Below are positions 1-7,735 of a stretch of 39,688 nt of DNA, in pieces. The translations under genes were made by a program, and so were the position numbers. Below the pieces are notes generated by a model. The model ran no database searches. It saw only the letters and a program-made list of their open reading frames with translations, and was not told the DNA's origin. The stretch's first letter is position 1. Each line of letters begins with the position of its first letter. The DNA is taken from assembly GCF_016107395.1 (NCBI RefSeq), contig NZ_JAAIKO010000058.1:1-39688 (forward strand), read 5' to 3'. This DNA is from Streptomyces fildesensis. Lineage in GTDB: Bacteria; Actinomycetota; Actinomycetes; Streptomycetales; Streptomycetaceae.

Positions 1-1
1 T

Positions 2-146
2 CCCGCACCCGACGCGACGCCGGTGCCGGACCTGCTCCAGCGGGACTTCACCGCCACCGCACCGAACCAGAAGTACGTCGGCGACATCACCTACCTCCCC
101 ATCGGCGACGGACAATTCCTTTACCTGGCAACGGTGCTGGACCTGC
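2..146 (+). pseudogene. IS3-family transposase (OrfB) fragment
   Basis: Frame 2 reads into the window with DFTATAPNQKYVGDITYLP and then ATVLDLL, the start of the rve integrase core of IS3-family OrfB; the first catalytic Asp is in the GDITYL motif. The homology stops at position 146, exactly where the inverted repeat of the IS21 element begins. After that the frame runs into unrelated residues and a stop at 185-187. The N-terminal part lies outside the window and the rest of the catalytic core is absent here, so this is a remnant cut by the neighbouring element. Confidence 0.75.
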
Positions 147-188
147 TGTCGGCGTACTACCTAACCTCCCCAACCGCGTACGGATGAA
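147..188 (+). repeat. IS21-element left terminal inverted repeat
   Basis: The 42 bases here align without gaps to the reverse complement of 2944-2985. They share TGTCGG at the tip, CCCCA in the middle and CGTACGGATGAA at the inner end. A further GAACGTCCCCAGC copy follows immediately (186-198) and also occurs inside the right repeat, the kind of multiple terminal repeat known from IS21 ends. Confidence 0.8.
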
Positions 189-225
189 CGTCCCCAGCTA
201 TGTCGTGTGCGGGAGCACGGCTGCG

Positions 226-594
226 TCAGCCCCTGACGATGCAGAAGGGATGCCCGGCCGGATCAGTGAGGACCCGCCACCTGTCCTCATGCGGCTGGTG
301 ATGAGCCTTGCCTGCTCCCAGCTCCAGCAACCGAGCCTCCGCCTCGTCCAGGTCCGCGACGTCGAAGCAAAGGTGAAATTGTTGGGGAACGGCCTGATCA
401 GGCCAGCTCGGCGCCCGGTAGTCGTCGACCCGTTGAAAGCCTATGAGGAGTCCATCCTCACGGTTGAGACCGGCAAAGTCAGCGTCCGACTTCGGGTGCG
501 GCTCAAGGCCGGTGGCCTGTTGATAGAACACCGCCAGAGCCAGTGGATCAGGGCAATCTAGTGTTATCGCGCTCAACTTCATCTTCAAGGGCAT
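226..594 (-). CDS. VOC-superfamily (glyoxalase-like) protein, IS21 passenger
   Basis: A 122-residue protein with the beta-alpha-beta-beta-beta pattern of one or two VOC modules: SAITLDCPDPLALAVFYQQ near the N-terminus, FHLCFDVADLDEAEARLLEL in the middle and DPAGHPFCIV at the C-terminus. It resembles the Glyoxalase_6 type of small metal-dependent or binding VOC proteins; the substrate cannot be read from sequence. I chose the ATG at 594 because GGAG lies about 6 nt upstream; an in-frame start at 633 has no better site. It lies downstream of istB in the same direction, inside the element's inverted repeats, so it is probably co-mobilised and perhaps transcribed with istAB. Confidence 0.75.
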   Translation of the reverse strand: MPLKMKLSAITLDCPDPLALAVFYQQATGLEPHPKSDADFAGLNREDGLLIGFQRVDDYRAPSWPDQAVPQQFHLCFDVADLDEAEARLLELGAGKAHHQPHEDRWRVLTDPAGHPFCIVRG

Positions 595-676
595 GGCATC
601 TCCGAGCTGATCAGCAGACTTTCCTGATGCCACCCTAAAAGGGGCCGCCCCGCCGGCCGGTTCGCGACGTGGCCTG

Positions 677-1447
677 TCAGGCCACGTCTGTGTCCCGCTC
701 GATGGCCTTGAGTCGGTTCTTGAGCCGGTAGCTGGGGCCGTTGATGGAGATCACGTCGCAATGGTGCAGGAGGCGGTCGAGGATGGCGGTGGCCAGGACC
801 TCGTCACCGAACACCTGTCCCCATTCGCTGAAGGTCTTGTTCGAGGTCAGGATGATCGAGCCCTTTTCATACCGCTTGGAGATGACCTGGAAGACCAGGT
901 TGGCTTCTCCGCGTTCGAGGATCTCGTAGCCCACCTCGTCGACTACGAGGACACCCGGCCGTAGGTAGGTGCCGAGCTTGTTGGCCAGGCGGCCGGCGGC
1001 TTCGGCGGCTTTGAGGTTGCGGACCATGTCGTCGAGGCTGGTGAAGTAGACCGAGTAGCCGGCCCGGCAAGCCGCGACCGCGAGAGCGACGGCGATGTGT
1101 GTTTTACCCACCCCCGGCGGGCCCAGGAGAGCCGCGTTGGCCTTGGCCTCGACGAACGAGAGCGTGGCGAGGTCCTTGACCTTGCGCGGGTCGAGGTCGG
1201 GCTGGAACGAGAAGTCGTACTCATCGAGCGTCTTGTGGTGCGGCAGCCGGGAGAGTCGCAGACCCTGCCGGAACCGGCGGTCGTCGCGGACAGCCAGCTC
1301 CTCGGAGAGGACCAGGTCGAGGAAGTCGAGATAGCCCATCTTCGCCTCGTCCGCCCGGCGGGTGAACTCGTTGATGGTTTCCGCGAGGTGGGGCAGGCCG
1401 AGCTTGCCGGCCGTGGTGCGGATACGGTTGCCGGTCAGCTCGCTCAA
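677..1447 (-). CDS. istB: IS21-family helper ATPase IstB
   Basis: A 256-residue AAA+ ATPase that assists the IstA transposase in target selection. Visible motifs are Walker A GPPGVGKTHIA near residue 112, Walker B VLVVDEVGYE near residue 168 and the sensor segment IILTSNKTFSEWG. The length is normal for IstB and the reading frame is intact. The start overlaps the end of istA by 4 bp (1444-1447), the usual translational coupling in IS21. Nothing suggests decay. Confidence 0.95.
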   Translation of the reverse strand: MSELTGNRIRTTAGKLGLPHLAETINEFTRRADEAKMGYLDFLDLVLSEELAVRDDRRFRQGLRLSRLPHHKTLDEYDFSFQPDLDPRKVKDLATLSFVEAKANAALLGPPGVGKTHIAVALAVAACRAGYSVYFTSLDDMVRNLKAAEAAGRLANKLGTYLRPGVLVVDEVGYEILERGEANLVFQVISKRYEKGSIILTSNKTFSEWGQVFGDEVLATAILDRLLHHCDVISINGPSYRLKNRLKAIERDTDVA

Positions 1448-2862
1448 GAGGATTCCTTCGTCGCTCGATGGGTGGTGAAGGGACGGGTGCCAGTCAGCTC
1501 GTCATAGACCGACAACGGTCGGCGCCCGACCTCGATCCGGGTGGCCGCGGCCCGGTTCAGCAGGGCCTGCAGCGGGCCGGTCTCCTCGCCCCGCGGCCGC
1601 TCTTGCCGAGGCTGGATGGGGATGTCGCCGGTGGTGGTCCGACGGTTCTTACCGGTGGGCAGACCGTCCCAGTGCGACTCATCGACGACACGGGCACCGC
1701 GGCCGATCGCCCGGGGGTGGGCGGCAAGCAGCGTGCTGCCATGGATGTCAGCAAGGGTGCCATGCAGCATGACCTGGGACTTCGTGGCTCGGACCTCGAC
1801 CAGCTGACGAGCACGGACTCGCCGGGCCGGCACGGAGTAGAGGTTCCCGTCGAAGGCGACCAGGCAGTCCTTGCCGACGTGCCGCAGCTGCCGCTCGGCC
1901 ACCAAGTACGGAACCGACGGCAGCGGCTTGAGCGCCGCGTGATCTCTCGCCGCCCGCTCCGCGATGACCTCCCGGTGCGTCTTGTGGATCTGGGCCCGCC
2001 GCAGCGGCACCCACGCGGTGAACGCGGCGTCCATCTCCTCGACGGAGGAGAACGACCGGCCGGACAGAACGTGATCGCGGACGATCAGAACTTGCCGCTC
2101 GACCCGGCCCTTGCCCTGCGGCCGGTAGGCGGCCAGCACGTCGATGTCGAAGTCGTAGTGGCCGGCGAAGCCGACCGCTTCCGGATGCAGCGGGACCGCC
2201 TCACCAGGAGCAACGTGGCGGCGGACGACGGTCTTGGTCCGGTCGTAGACGATCGTCATCGGAGCCCCGCCGAAGTGGGCGAAGGCCCGGCGGTGGCAGT
2301 CGAAGAAGGTCTGCAGGTCCTGGCTCGTGGTGAAGCAGCAGAACGGGTCCCGCGAATACGACAACGTCATATGGAAGGAGTAGACCTTCGCGATGCCCAT
2401 GTGAGCGAGGATCTTGCCCTCATCACCCCAGTCAACCTGGGCCTGGGCCCCCGGAATCACCTCGAACCGGCGGTGCATCCCCGCCAGTTCCTTGGGCGTG
2501 ATGCCGAGTTCCTCGGCGATTCTGGGCCGGGAGGTCTGGACGTAGAGCTTGACTCGCTGGTAGTTGCCAGTGAAGCCGTACTCCTGGGCCAACCGCTCAT
2601 GAATGACCGCGGCCTTCATCAGGACCTCGGCCCGAAGCATCGAGTCGATCAATGGCCCGAACTCGTCGATCACCCTCGCCCGCGACCGCCCACTCGGCGA
2701 CCGCCGCGGAGGCGTCGCCGGACCCGGCGCCGACAGGTACTTACGGACCGTTTTGCGGTCCAGCCCGGTCTCCCTGGCGATCTCCGACAGGCTCATCGCC
2801 CCGGACTCCAGCAGGCCCCGAAAGCGCCGGAGCTCCAGCCAACGCTGCGGATCCAAGACCAC
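1444..2862 (-). CDS. istA: IS21-family transposase IstA
   Basis: A DDE transposase of about 472 residues. The N-terminus carries a helix-turn-helix (MSLSEIARETGLDRKTVRKYL). The catalytic core follows with AQVDWGDEGKI (first Asp), VYDRTKTVV (second Asp region) and AYRPQGKGRVERQV (Glu). A GTG at 2862 is preferred over the ATG at 2916 because GGAGGGG lies 7 nt upstream of it. The frame is open throughout. It overlaps istB by 4 bp and both genes lie within the inverted repeats at 147 and 2985. Confidence 0.93.
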   Translation of the reverse strand: MVLDPQRWLELRRFRGLLESGAMSLSEIARETGLDRKTVRKYLSAPGPATPPRRSPSGRSRARVIDEFGPLIDSMLRAEVLMKAAVIHERLAQEYGFTGNYQRVKLYVQTSRPRIAEELGITPKELAGMHRRFEVIPGAQAQVDWGDEGKILAHMGIAKVYSFHMTLSYSRDPFCCFTTSQDLQTFFDCHRRAFAHFGGAPMTIVYDRTKTVVRRHVAPGEAVPLHPEAVGFAGHYDFDIDVLAAYRPQGKGRVERQVLIVRDHVLSGRSFSSVEEMDAAFTAWVPLRRAQIHKTHREVIAERAARDHAALKPLPSVPYLVAERQLRHVGKDCLVAFDGNLYSVPARRVRARQLVEVRATKSQVMLHGTLADIHGSTLLAAHPRAIGRGARVVDESHWDGLPTGKNRRTTTGDIPIQPRQERPRGEETGPLQALLNRAAATRIEVGRRPLSVYDELTGTRPFTTHRATKESS

Positions 2863-2943
2863 TGCCAGCCCCCTCCGCCGCCCGAATCGACCAAGCATCA
2901 GAGTGCCGAGCAGCATGTCTCACCGCATCAGCAACTGTCCCTT

Positions 2944-2985
2944 TTCATCCGTACGAGGCTGGGGACGTTCACGTGTACCCCGACA
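2944..2985 (-). repeat. IS21-element right terminal inverted repeat
   Basis: The reverse complement begins TGTCGGGGTACACGTGAACG and ends CGTACGGATGAA, matching 147-188 without gaps. The junction at 2985 is also where homology of the neighbouring integrase ends, which independently supports this boundary. Confidence 0.8.
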
Positions 2986-3487
2986 GCGGGCCGGTTCCGG
3001 CCTCCAAGTGGTGGAAGTAGAAGCCGCGCAGGACCGTCTCGCTGTGGGCGATAGTGGACGACGCATACGTTCGCCCGACCGGTCGTTTGCCGGTCACCGC
3101 GTTGGGCGCCTTGGCAGGGACCGGCAGCGAAATTACTGCGTCGGCCGGATCAGATCGCCAGTGCGGCCGCGTCGGCTTGGCGGTGATCTGGATCCATCGG
3201 GAAAAATCGCGTGCCTCGATGCGAGTCGCCTCGTTCCACGGGATGCCGATCGCCCACAACAGGAAGCGAAACCACCGAAGCAGGTCCATGCCATAAGAAC
3301 GCTGGGTCAGTGACGACCGGCCTGCCGCTTGCAAGTCCTTCAAGTACTCGCGCACCGAGCCGACGGCCAACCCGCAGGGATCCAGCAGCCGATAAGGCTC
3401 CCAAGGGTCGTCGGTCGCCACCAGTGACCCCGCTCCCGGCACGACCAATGAGCCCAAGTCCAACGCGTCGTCCTCGTGCTCTGTCAT
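2986..3487 (-). pseudogene. Tyrosine recombinase/integrase, N-terminal fragment
   Basis: The fragment (about 167 residues) contains the SAM-like core-binding domain of a phage-type tyrosine integrase: SVREYLKDLQAAGRSSLTQRSYGMDLLRWFRFLL, then FSRWIQ and HSETVLRGFYFHHLEAGTGP. In intact relatives this region leads into the catalytic domain with the R-H-R-Y residues. Here the frame leaves homology at the IS21 end (2985) and stops at 2969. No catalytic half is present on either side of the IS21 element, so the gene is truncated rather than simply interrupted. Confidence 0.8.
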
Positions 3488-3556
3488 GGGCAGCGTCCCT
3501 AGCCATTCGTCGTCTGACCTGTCTCACGAACGACGAGGGCCCACCGGGTAGTTCAG

Positions 3557-3922
3557 TCAACACACCCAGGGGCGATACGTCCTGCGGTGGCCGGCATTCC
3601 AGCGGGCCCGGGCGACCGCGACCGCGCGGCGGGTGGTGCGCTCGTCGCCGGTGAAGCCCAGCAGGACCAGGCGCTCGTGGAGCTTGTCCGCGCGGACCTT
3701 GCCCTGCGAGCGGTCCACCCACTCCTCGATCTTGGGCAGGAACGGGTCGATCAGCTTCGGGCGCTTCGCCGGTGCGCCGACCGGCTGGCCCAGGTCCCTC
3801 ATCCGTGCGTATCTCCGCACGGTCTTCGGGTCGACTCCTGCCAGCTGAGCGGCCGAGTGAGCGCACTCGGTGGCGTCCAGCGACTCGAAGATTTCCATGA
3901 TCTCCCTGTCAGACTTCTTCAT
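3557..3922 (-). pseudogene. Second IS21-family IstA, N-terminal fragment
   Basis: Begins MKKSDREIMEIFESLDATEC and contains a helix-turn-helix (HSAAQLAGVDPKTVRRYARM), then EEWVDRSQGKVRADKLHERL and AGHRRTYRPWV, characteristic of the N-terminal third of another IS21 transposase subfamily. It breaks off just before the usual tryptophan/aspartate catalytic segment (EPGLWLQxDWG) and ends at 3557. No istB partner is near. It differs in sequence from the intact istA at 1444-2862, so it marks an independent insertion event. Confidence 0.75.
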
Positions 3923-4054
3923 GATCCCTCCGGAGGGACGGACTCGGTGTTCGGCAACAGCGAGCCAACCGCCGGGGGGATCACTTGTTCGGAATCGACA
4001 CGAAACGGACGACCTGGGACAGGGAGATCAGCTGTCCGTGGAGCAGGATCCGAG

Positions 4055-4384
4055 GTGTCCGCCTACAAGGATCTTGCGCTGTCCGCTCTCAACCTCCTGG
4101 AAGCTGTCGAACTCGGCCGCCCCTCCCAGCAGTCCGATGTCGTTCTCTTCCGCGGCATCGACGTGTTCGGACTGCCAGCCCGGGACGTCGCGAGCCGCAT
4201 AGCCGAAGTCACCACGATCGTCGCCGCGGAGGACGATCCCGCGTCGTTCATCGCGCCGGACCTACTGCTCAGCTTCTGGCGCCCGTTCCAGGGAGACGAC
4301 GACCCGGAGGACGAACAAGGCTACTTCTTCAACTCCGTCCTGCTGGCGTGTCCGGGCTACTACGACGGGCCCAGCCGACCCTGA
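4055..4384 (+). CDS. Hypothetical acidic protein
   Basis: A 109-residue protein, not recognised. It reads as a coherent helical, acidic domain (SALNLLEAVELGRPS, SRIAEVTTIVAAEDD, QGDDDPEDEQGYFFNSVL). The same frame is open for 470 bases upstream, but that part is basic and low in ordinary protein character and overlaps the IS21 fragment. I therefore take the GTG at 4055, although its ribosome site (GGAGCAGGATCC) is weak. The original start may have been lost to the rearrangement upstream. It is followed 33 bases later by a second small gene in the same direction. Confidence 0.5.
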   Translation: MSAYKDLALSALNLLEAVELGRPSQQSDVVLFRGIDVFGLPARDVASRIAEVTTIVAAEDDPASFIAPDLLLSFWRPFQGDDDPEDEQGYFFNSVLLACPGYYDGPSRP

Positions 4385-4417
4385 AGCCCGACCCTCGGCC
4401 ACCGCTACGATCTGCGG

Positions 4418-4861
4418 ATGACTCGCAGCGGAAAGAGGACACGCCGCCTCACGATCGGCGACAGGACCTACCTGTGGTCGCTGCGGCACACTCACCACTC
4501 GCTCGCTGACGGCACCCGCGAGGGCTGCTGCGAAACGATGTCCATCCGCTCGCTGGAAGGTCGCGGCGGCCTGCGAATCCAGTTCTCACACGGCCCTGAC
4601 CGGCTCGTCCCGGACGGCTATCCGCAGCCGTCCGGGACCGTCGGAACCTCCGACGGCAGAACCCTGAACCTTCACGAGCCCGGCACCGTCAGGGCTCTGC
4701 TCGACGAAGCCGTCCGACGCGGCCGGAACCCGGAACGGCCCATCGCCGAGGAGCTCGACGGCTGGACGCTGTTCGACGCCGTCCACAAGGCAATCTCCCT
4801 GATCGCCGCTGACGAGACCGAAGTGCCACCGGTTTGCCCCAGCTCTGGAGCGCCTTCCTGA
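4418..4861 (+). CDS. Hypothetical protein
   Basis: A 147-residue soluble protein, not recognised. The start region MTRSGKRTRRLTIGDRTYLW is followed by HTHHSLADGTREGCCETMSI and a C-terminal half with LDEAVRRGRNPERPIAEELDG. Two adjacent cysteines occur near residue 39. The start at 4418 is supported by its position after the upstream gene. The stop lies 22 bases from the convergent gene ending at 4883. Function unknown; the setting suggests a small two-gene unit with 4055-4384. Confidence 0.6.
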   Translation: MTRSGKRTRRLTIGDRTYLWSLRHTHHSLADGTREGCCETMSIRSLEGRGGLRIQFSHGPDRLVPDGYPQPSGTVGTSDGRTLNLHEPGTVRALLDEAVRRGRNPERPIAEELDGWTLFDAVHKAISLIAADETEVPPVCPSSGAPS

Positions 4862-4882
4862 AGCCTGTCCCGCACTGCGGAG

Positions 4883-5620
4883 CTACGCGGGGCGAAGAAC
4901 GGGGTCGATGTCGGCCAAGGCTTCGTGGAGCTGACGGGCACCCAGGACAACGCGGTCGTCGGGCTCCTGCAGCATCTCCTCGCACAGCTGCATCGCGCTG
5001 TCCCGCTCTTCGGAGAAGATGCCGAACACATCGCGGACCGCCGTGTGGATCCACTCGCTGTGACTCCAGTCGGCGACCGCCAGCGCGGAGGCGACGATCG
5101 TCAGCCCGATCCTGTCCCTTCTCCGGAGCACGGCTTCCGCAGTCACCCGGGTGACGAAGGTGTCGCCCGGGTCGAGCACAAGCTCCAGCAGTGGCCCGAT
5201 GGCCTCCTGCATGTCGGCGAAGGCCGCAAGGCCACGACCGGCGTCTGCCCGGTCACGGTAGTCCTGGCTTCGCCCGAGCTCGCGGAGCGCCACGAAAGCG
5301 GCATGCCGCCGGTCGCTATCCCCCCGCAGCAGCGCGCGCAGTCGCCTCACCTCAGCGACCAGGCGGGGCATGTCCTGTCGCGCAGAAGCGATGAAATCTA
5401 GATCGGCATCCAGTTGCAGGTCCGGACTGACCTGGACCTGCTCTCCATTGGTGAATCGGCTGAGATAGATCTCATCGTCCTCCACGGCAGTGGCTGGGGC
5501 GATCTGGATGCAGCTCGCCCCGCCGGTCGCACCACGAGTCTCCAGCACGGGAACCCACGCACCCACGGATGCGGCCGCGATCCGCACCTCCATGGACCCG
5601 AGCTCTTCTTCAGTCGGCAT
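4883..5620 (-). CDS. Hypothetical protein: two-part fusion with HEAT-like C-terminus
   Basis: A 245-residue protein. The first 100 residues (MPTEEELGSMEVRIAAASVG ... ADLDFIASARQDMPRLVAEV) look like a recurrent actinomycete hypothetical family that normally ends soon after the VAEVRRLRALL helix. The remaining 140 residues form regular helices (RRHAAFVALRELGRSQDY, RVTAEAVLRRRDRIG, AMQLCEEMLQEPDDRVVLGA) that read like HEAT-type repeats. It may be a fusion of two usually separate domains. The frame is open upstream to 5899, but that part overlaps the divergent gene at 5738, so I prefer the ATG at 5620. Function unknown. Confidence 0.6.
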   Translation of the reverse strand: MPTEEELGSMEVRIAAASVGAWVPVLETRGATGGASCIQIAPATAVEDDEIYLSRFTNGEQVQVSPDLQLDADLDFIASARQDMPRLVAEVRRLRALLRGDSDRRHAAFVALRELGRSQDYRDRADAGRGLAAFADMQEAIGPLLELVLDPGDTFVTRVTAEAVLRRRDRIGLTIVASALAVADWSHSEWIHTAVRDVFGIFSEERDSAMQLCEEMLQEPDDRVVLGARQLHEALADIDPVLRPA

Positions 5621-5737
5621 GACCAGATCATGCACCCCGACCGGGCAGGCCGTCCACGGGATGCCAAGCAAGCTGACCGGCTTCGGGCTATCCCCCCAGT
5701 CCAAAATCTGGTTGCCGAGGTCAGCGACGATAGGGCC

Positions 5738-6088
5738 ATGACGCGATGGATCCGAACGCATGACGGTGAGAGCGCCACCTGGTCCTATTTCGAGCTCGAC
5801 GATGAGCAGTGGGCGAGCCGGCAAGTGGATCTGCAGGGGCCCAAGCGCACTCCGGTCACCGCAGCCGCGCTCGGCGAGGTCCTGCAGTGCAGAGACCATG
5901 GCGACGCCGCTGCGACGGCCGCCTACGAGCGGCAGTACGGCGTTCTTGCGGAAGGCGCCCTCACCGGCTGGGAAGATGCCGACGCTGCTGCAGAAGTCAC
6001 CGAAGACGTCTTCGAGCGGATCTGGGCCGTCGCTCGACTTCGACTCGCCTCGACCGGATCATCGACGGAGCACGAGGAGACACCGTGA
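5738..6088 (+). CDS. Hypothetical protein, first gene of coupled trio
   Basis: A 116-residue protein starting MTRWIRTHDGESATWSYFEL with an N-terminal beta-rich half (the body of a query such as WASRQVDLQGPKRTPVTAAA) and a helical acidic C-terminus. The type is familiar from streptomycetes but has no assigned function that I know. It is divergent from the gene starting at 5620, with a 117-bp gap that should hold both promoters. Its stop codon overlaps the GTG start of the next gene (GTGA at 6085-6088), so the two are translationally coupled. Confidence 0.7.
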   Translation: MTRWIRTHDGESATWSYFELDDEQWASRQVDLQGPKRTPVTAAALGEVLQCRDHGDAAATAAYERQYGVLAEGALTGWEDADAAAEVTEDVFERIWAVARLRLASTGSSTEHEETP

Positions 6089-6699
6089 TCTCGGACTATC
6101 AGCAACAGCTTCGCGAACGGTTCCTCGCAGCCCCGGTGATCACACCGCCAGCTCCCTGGCGCCCGGTCCTGGACCGGCGCACCCCGGTCGGCGGCCTGCT
6201 CGGCATCGGCTTCGCGCTGGCACCCGACACCGGGCATGACCTGGTCATGGTGGTCTCCTACGACGGTCACGGGCTCTTCGACGCCACCACTGGCGAGAAG
6301 ATCGCCCGAGATCGCGATCCGGACCCCGACACGAGTACCCCGGACGCGGTTCCTGACCTCTCCTGCCCAGGGCTGGGACCGATCACCGGAACCCGAGTGC
6401 CCATCGCCGGACTCTTCGGAGGCGGGTTGCACAGCACCACCGCTGACGGCTGGACACTGGAAGTGATCAGCCCGGAGTGGCCCAACGACCGGGTCCTGCT
6501 CTCCGCAGACGGCGGCATGCCTCACAACGGGCCGCACGCAGAGAAGTGGTGGCACATCTTCCACTCCGACTACTCGACGCTCCGAGCCGCGGGCTTCTCT
6601 CCCTCCGGACGAACCCTCGCAGTCGCCACCAGCAGTGACCTCACACTCTGGACCCGACCGGGAACCGAGACGGAACCCCGCGACGGGAAACACGCATGA
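6085..6699 (+). CDS. Hypothetical beta-rich protein, second gene of coupled trio
   Basis: A 204-residue protein from a GTG start with GAGGAGA 4 nt upstream. It has repeated beta-strand-like blocks (GHDLVMVVSYDGHGLFDATT, PITGTRVPIAGLFGGGLHST, SGRTLAVATSSDLTLWTRPG) that recall WD40 or propeller blades, although no canonical WD repeat is complete. No signal peptide, so probably cytoplasmic. The start overlaps the upstream stop, and the stop overlaps the next start (ATGA at 6696-6699). Function unknown. Confidence 0.7.
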   Translation: MISDYQQQLRERFLAAPVITPPAPWRPVLDRRTPVGGLLGIGFALAPDTGHDLVMVVSYDGHGLFDATTGEKIARDRDPDPDTSTPDAVPDLSCPGLGPITGTRVPIAGLFGGGLHSTTADGWTLEVISPEWPNDRVLLSADGGMPHNGPHAEKWWHIFHSDYSTLRAAGFSPSGRTLAVATSSDLTLWTRPGTETEPRDGKHA

Positions 6700-7061
6700 C
6701 CCGCGATGAGCTGATCGTGATGCTCAGCGGCGACACGACAGTCCATGCCATGGCCCGAGCCGCCCTGGCAGAGGGCGACTTCATCATCTGGGACGGCCTG
6801 GTCCCCGCAGCCGAGCTTGCCGGCATCTACAAGGCGCGACTTCACCACACCCTCAGGCGCGGCCAGAAGACGCTCGCTCTCAGCGAAGCCGTCGACACCC
6901 TGAAAGGCGCTGAAGACGCCCTCATCCGGATTGGCCGCATCGACACACCCGACCAGACCTGGGCCTTCATGCTGTTCCTCGACGCTACGGCGACCACCCT
7001 GCTGGCATGCACAGGCGTCCTCCGCACTGCACCCCAAAAGCCTGACATCTCCGCATGTTGA
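6696..7061 (+). CDS. Hypothetical helical protein, third gene of coupled trio
   Basis: A 121-residue, almost all-helical protein (MTRDELIVMLSGDTTVHAMA, LHHTLRRGQKTLALSEAVDT) with a hydrophobic segment near residues 88-110 (TWAFMLFLDATATTLLACTG) that could be a single membrane helix or a buried core helix. The ATG overlaps the preceding stop by 4 bp, so expression is tied to the two upstream genes. Not recognised. The close coupling of three unknown genes suggests one complex or process. Confidence 0.65.
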   Translation: MTRDELIVMLSGDTTVHAMARAALAEGDFIIWDGLVPAAELAGIYKARLHHTLRRGQKTLALSEAVDTLKGAEDALIRIGRIDTPDQTWAFMLFLDATATTLLACTGVLRTAPQKPDISAC

Positions 7062-7263
7062 CGGCGTCGGCGAGTGCGCTTGCCGACAAAGCCGCCTTCT
7101 CCATGCTAACTACGTTGCGTTGTCACACCGCGACTCCACCGCCGCCGGGCTCTACCGCGGCACCACTCAGACGAGCTACAGAGAAGTGCATCGGTCACCG
7201 TGACGGACATGTAGTCTATGGATCATCGCAGTTCAGAGCCGGTATCCGAGCTCCTGCGGTCGG

Positions 7264-7735
7264 TAAGATCGATGAAATCCACCGCCTCAACCCCCGCACC
7301 ACCACCGGCGCGGAAACCGCCGACCTGCTAAAGGACCTCACCGAACGCATCGGCGCGACTTTCGTCTACGCCGGGATCGACGTCACCACCACACCCCTGT
7401 TCAGTGGAATCCGCGGCGCCCAACTCGCCGCCAGAGCCACCCTCATCCACGCCGGGCCCCTCCCCGCCCGCCACGGCCAGAGCTACCCCTTCCGCGACCT
7501 GGTCACCGGCATCGAATCCGCCCTCGACCTACAAGCCCACCGCCCCGGCACCCTCCCCCGCATGACCAGCTACCTCCACCTGCGCACCGCAGGCCGCATC
7601 GGCGCCCTCACACGACTCATCCGCCAAGCAGCGATCACCGCCATCAGCGACGGCACCGAGAAGATCACCAAGAACTCGCTCGAGGCCATCACCCTCGACC
7701 ACCACACCGAACAACAACGACGCCCCACCCGCTAA
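7264..7735 (+). pseudogene. TniB-like transposition ATPase, C-terminal half
   Basis: From about 7264 the frame reads KIDEIHRLNPRTTTGAETAD (Walker B), LTERIGATFVYAGIDVTTTPLF, then FRDLVTGIESALDLQAHRPG and RTAGRIGALTRLIRQAAITA, which is the C-terminal half of an AAA ATPase of the TniB/IstB type used by actinomycete Tn7-like or Tn5053-like transposons. The Walker A half is missing. The upstream open frame (7055-7263) is not homologous. No TniA or TniQ is visible nearby. A truncated remnant. Confidence 0.75.

Larger units (their letters stand above)
147..2985 (-). mobile_element. IS21-family element with VOC passenger gene
   Basis: The element holds istA (1444-2862), istB (677-1447) and a VOC-fold gene (226-594), all on the minus strand. 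It is bounded by ungapped inverted repeats (147-188 and 2944-2985, about 33 of 42 positions identical by eye) that begin TGTCGG and end CCGACA, so the tips are TG...CA as usual for IS21. Total length is 2,839 bp, longer than a minimal two-gene IS21, and the excess is the passenger region. The left flank is an IS3 transposase and the right flank a tyrosine integrase. I see no target duplication, so the element was probably involved in a rearrangement after insertion. Confidence 0.8.

Noticed and set aside
625..660. Possible IS21 left end just after istB (TGATGCCACCCTAAAAGGGG)
   Set aside because: It shows only weak similarity to the right end, whereas 147-188 matches it over 42 ungapped positions. 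It could be an inner relic end.
1468..3054. 528-residue open frame on the plus strand
   Set aside because: Antisense to istA over its whole length, with Arg/Gly/Pro-rich composition; a GC-rich shadow frame.
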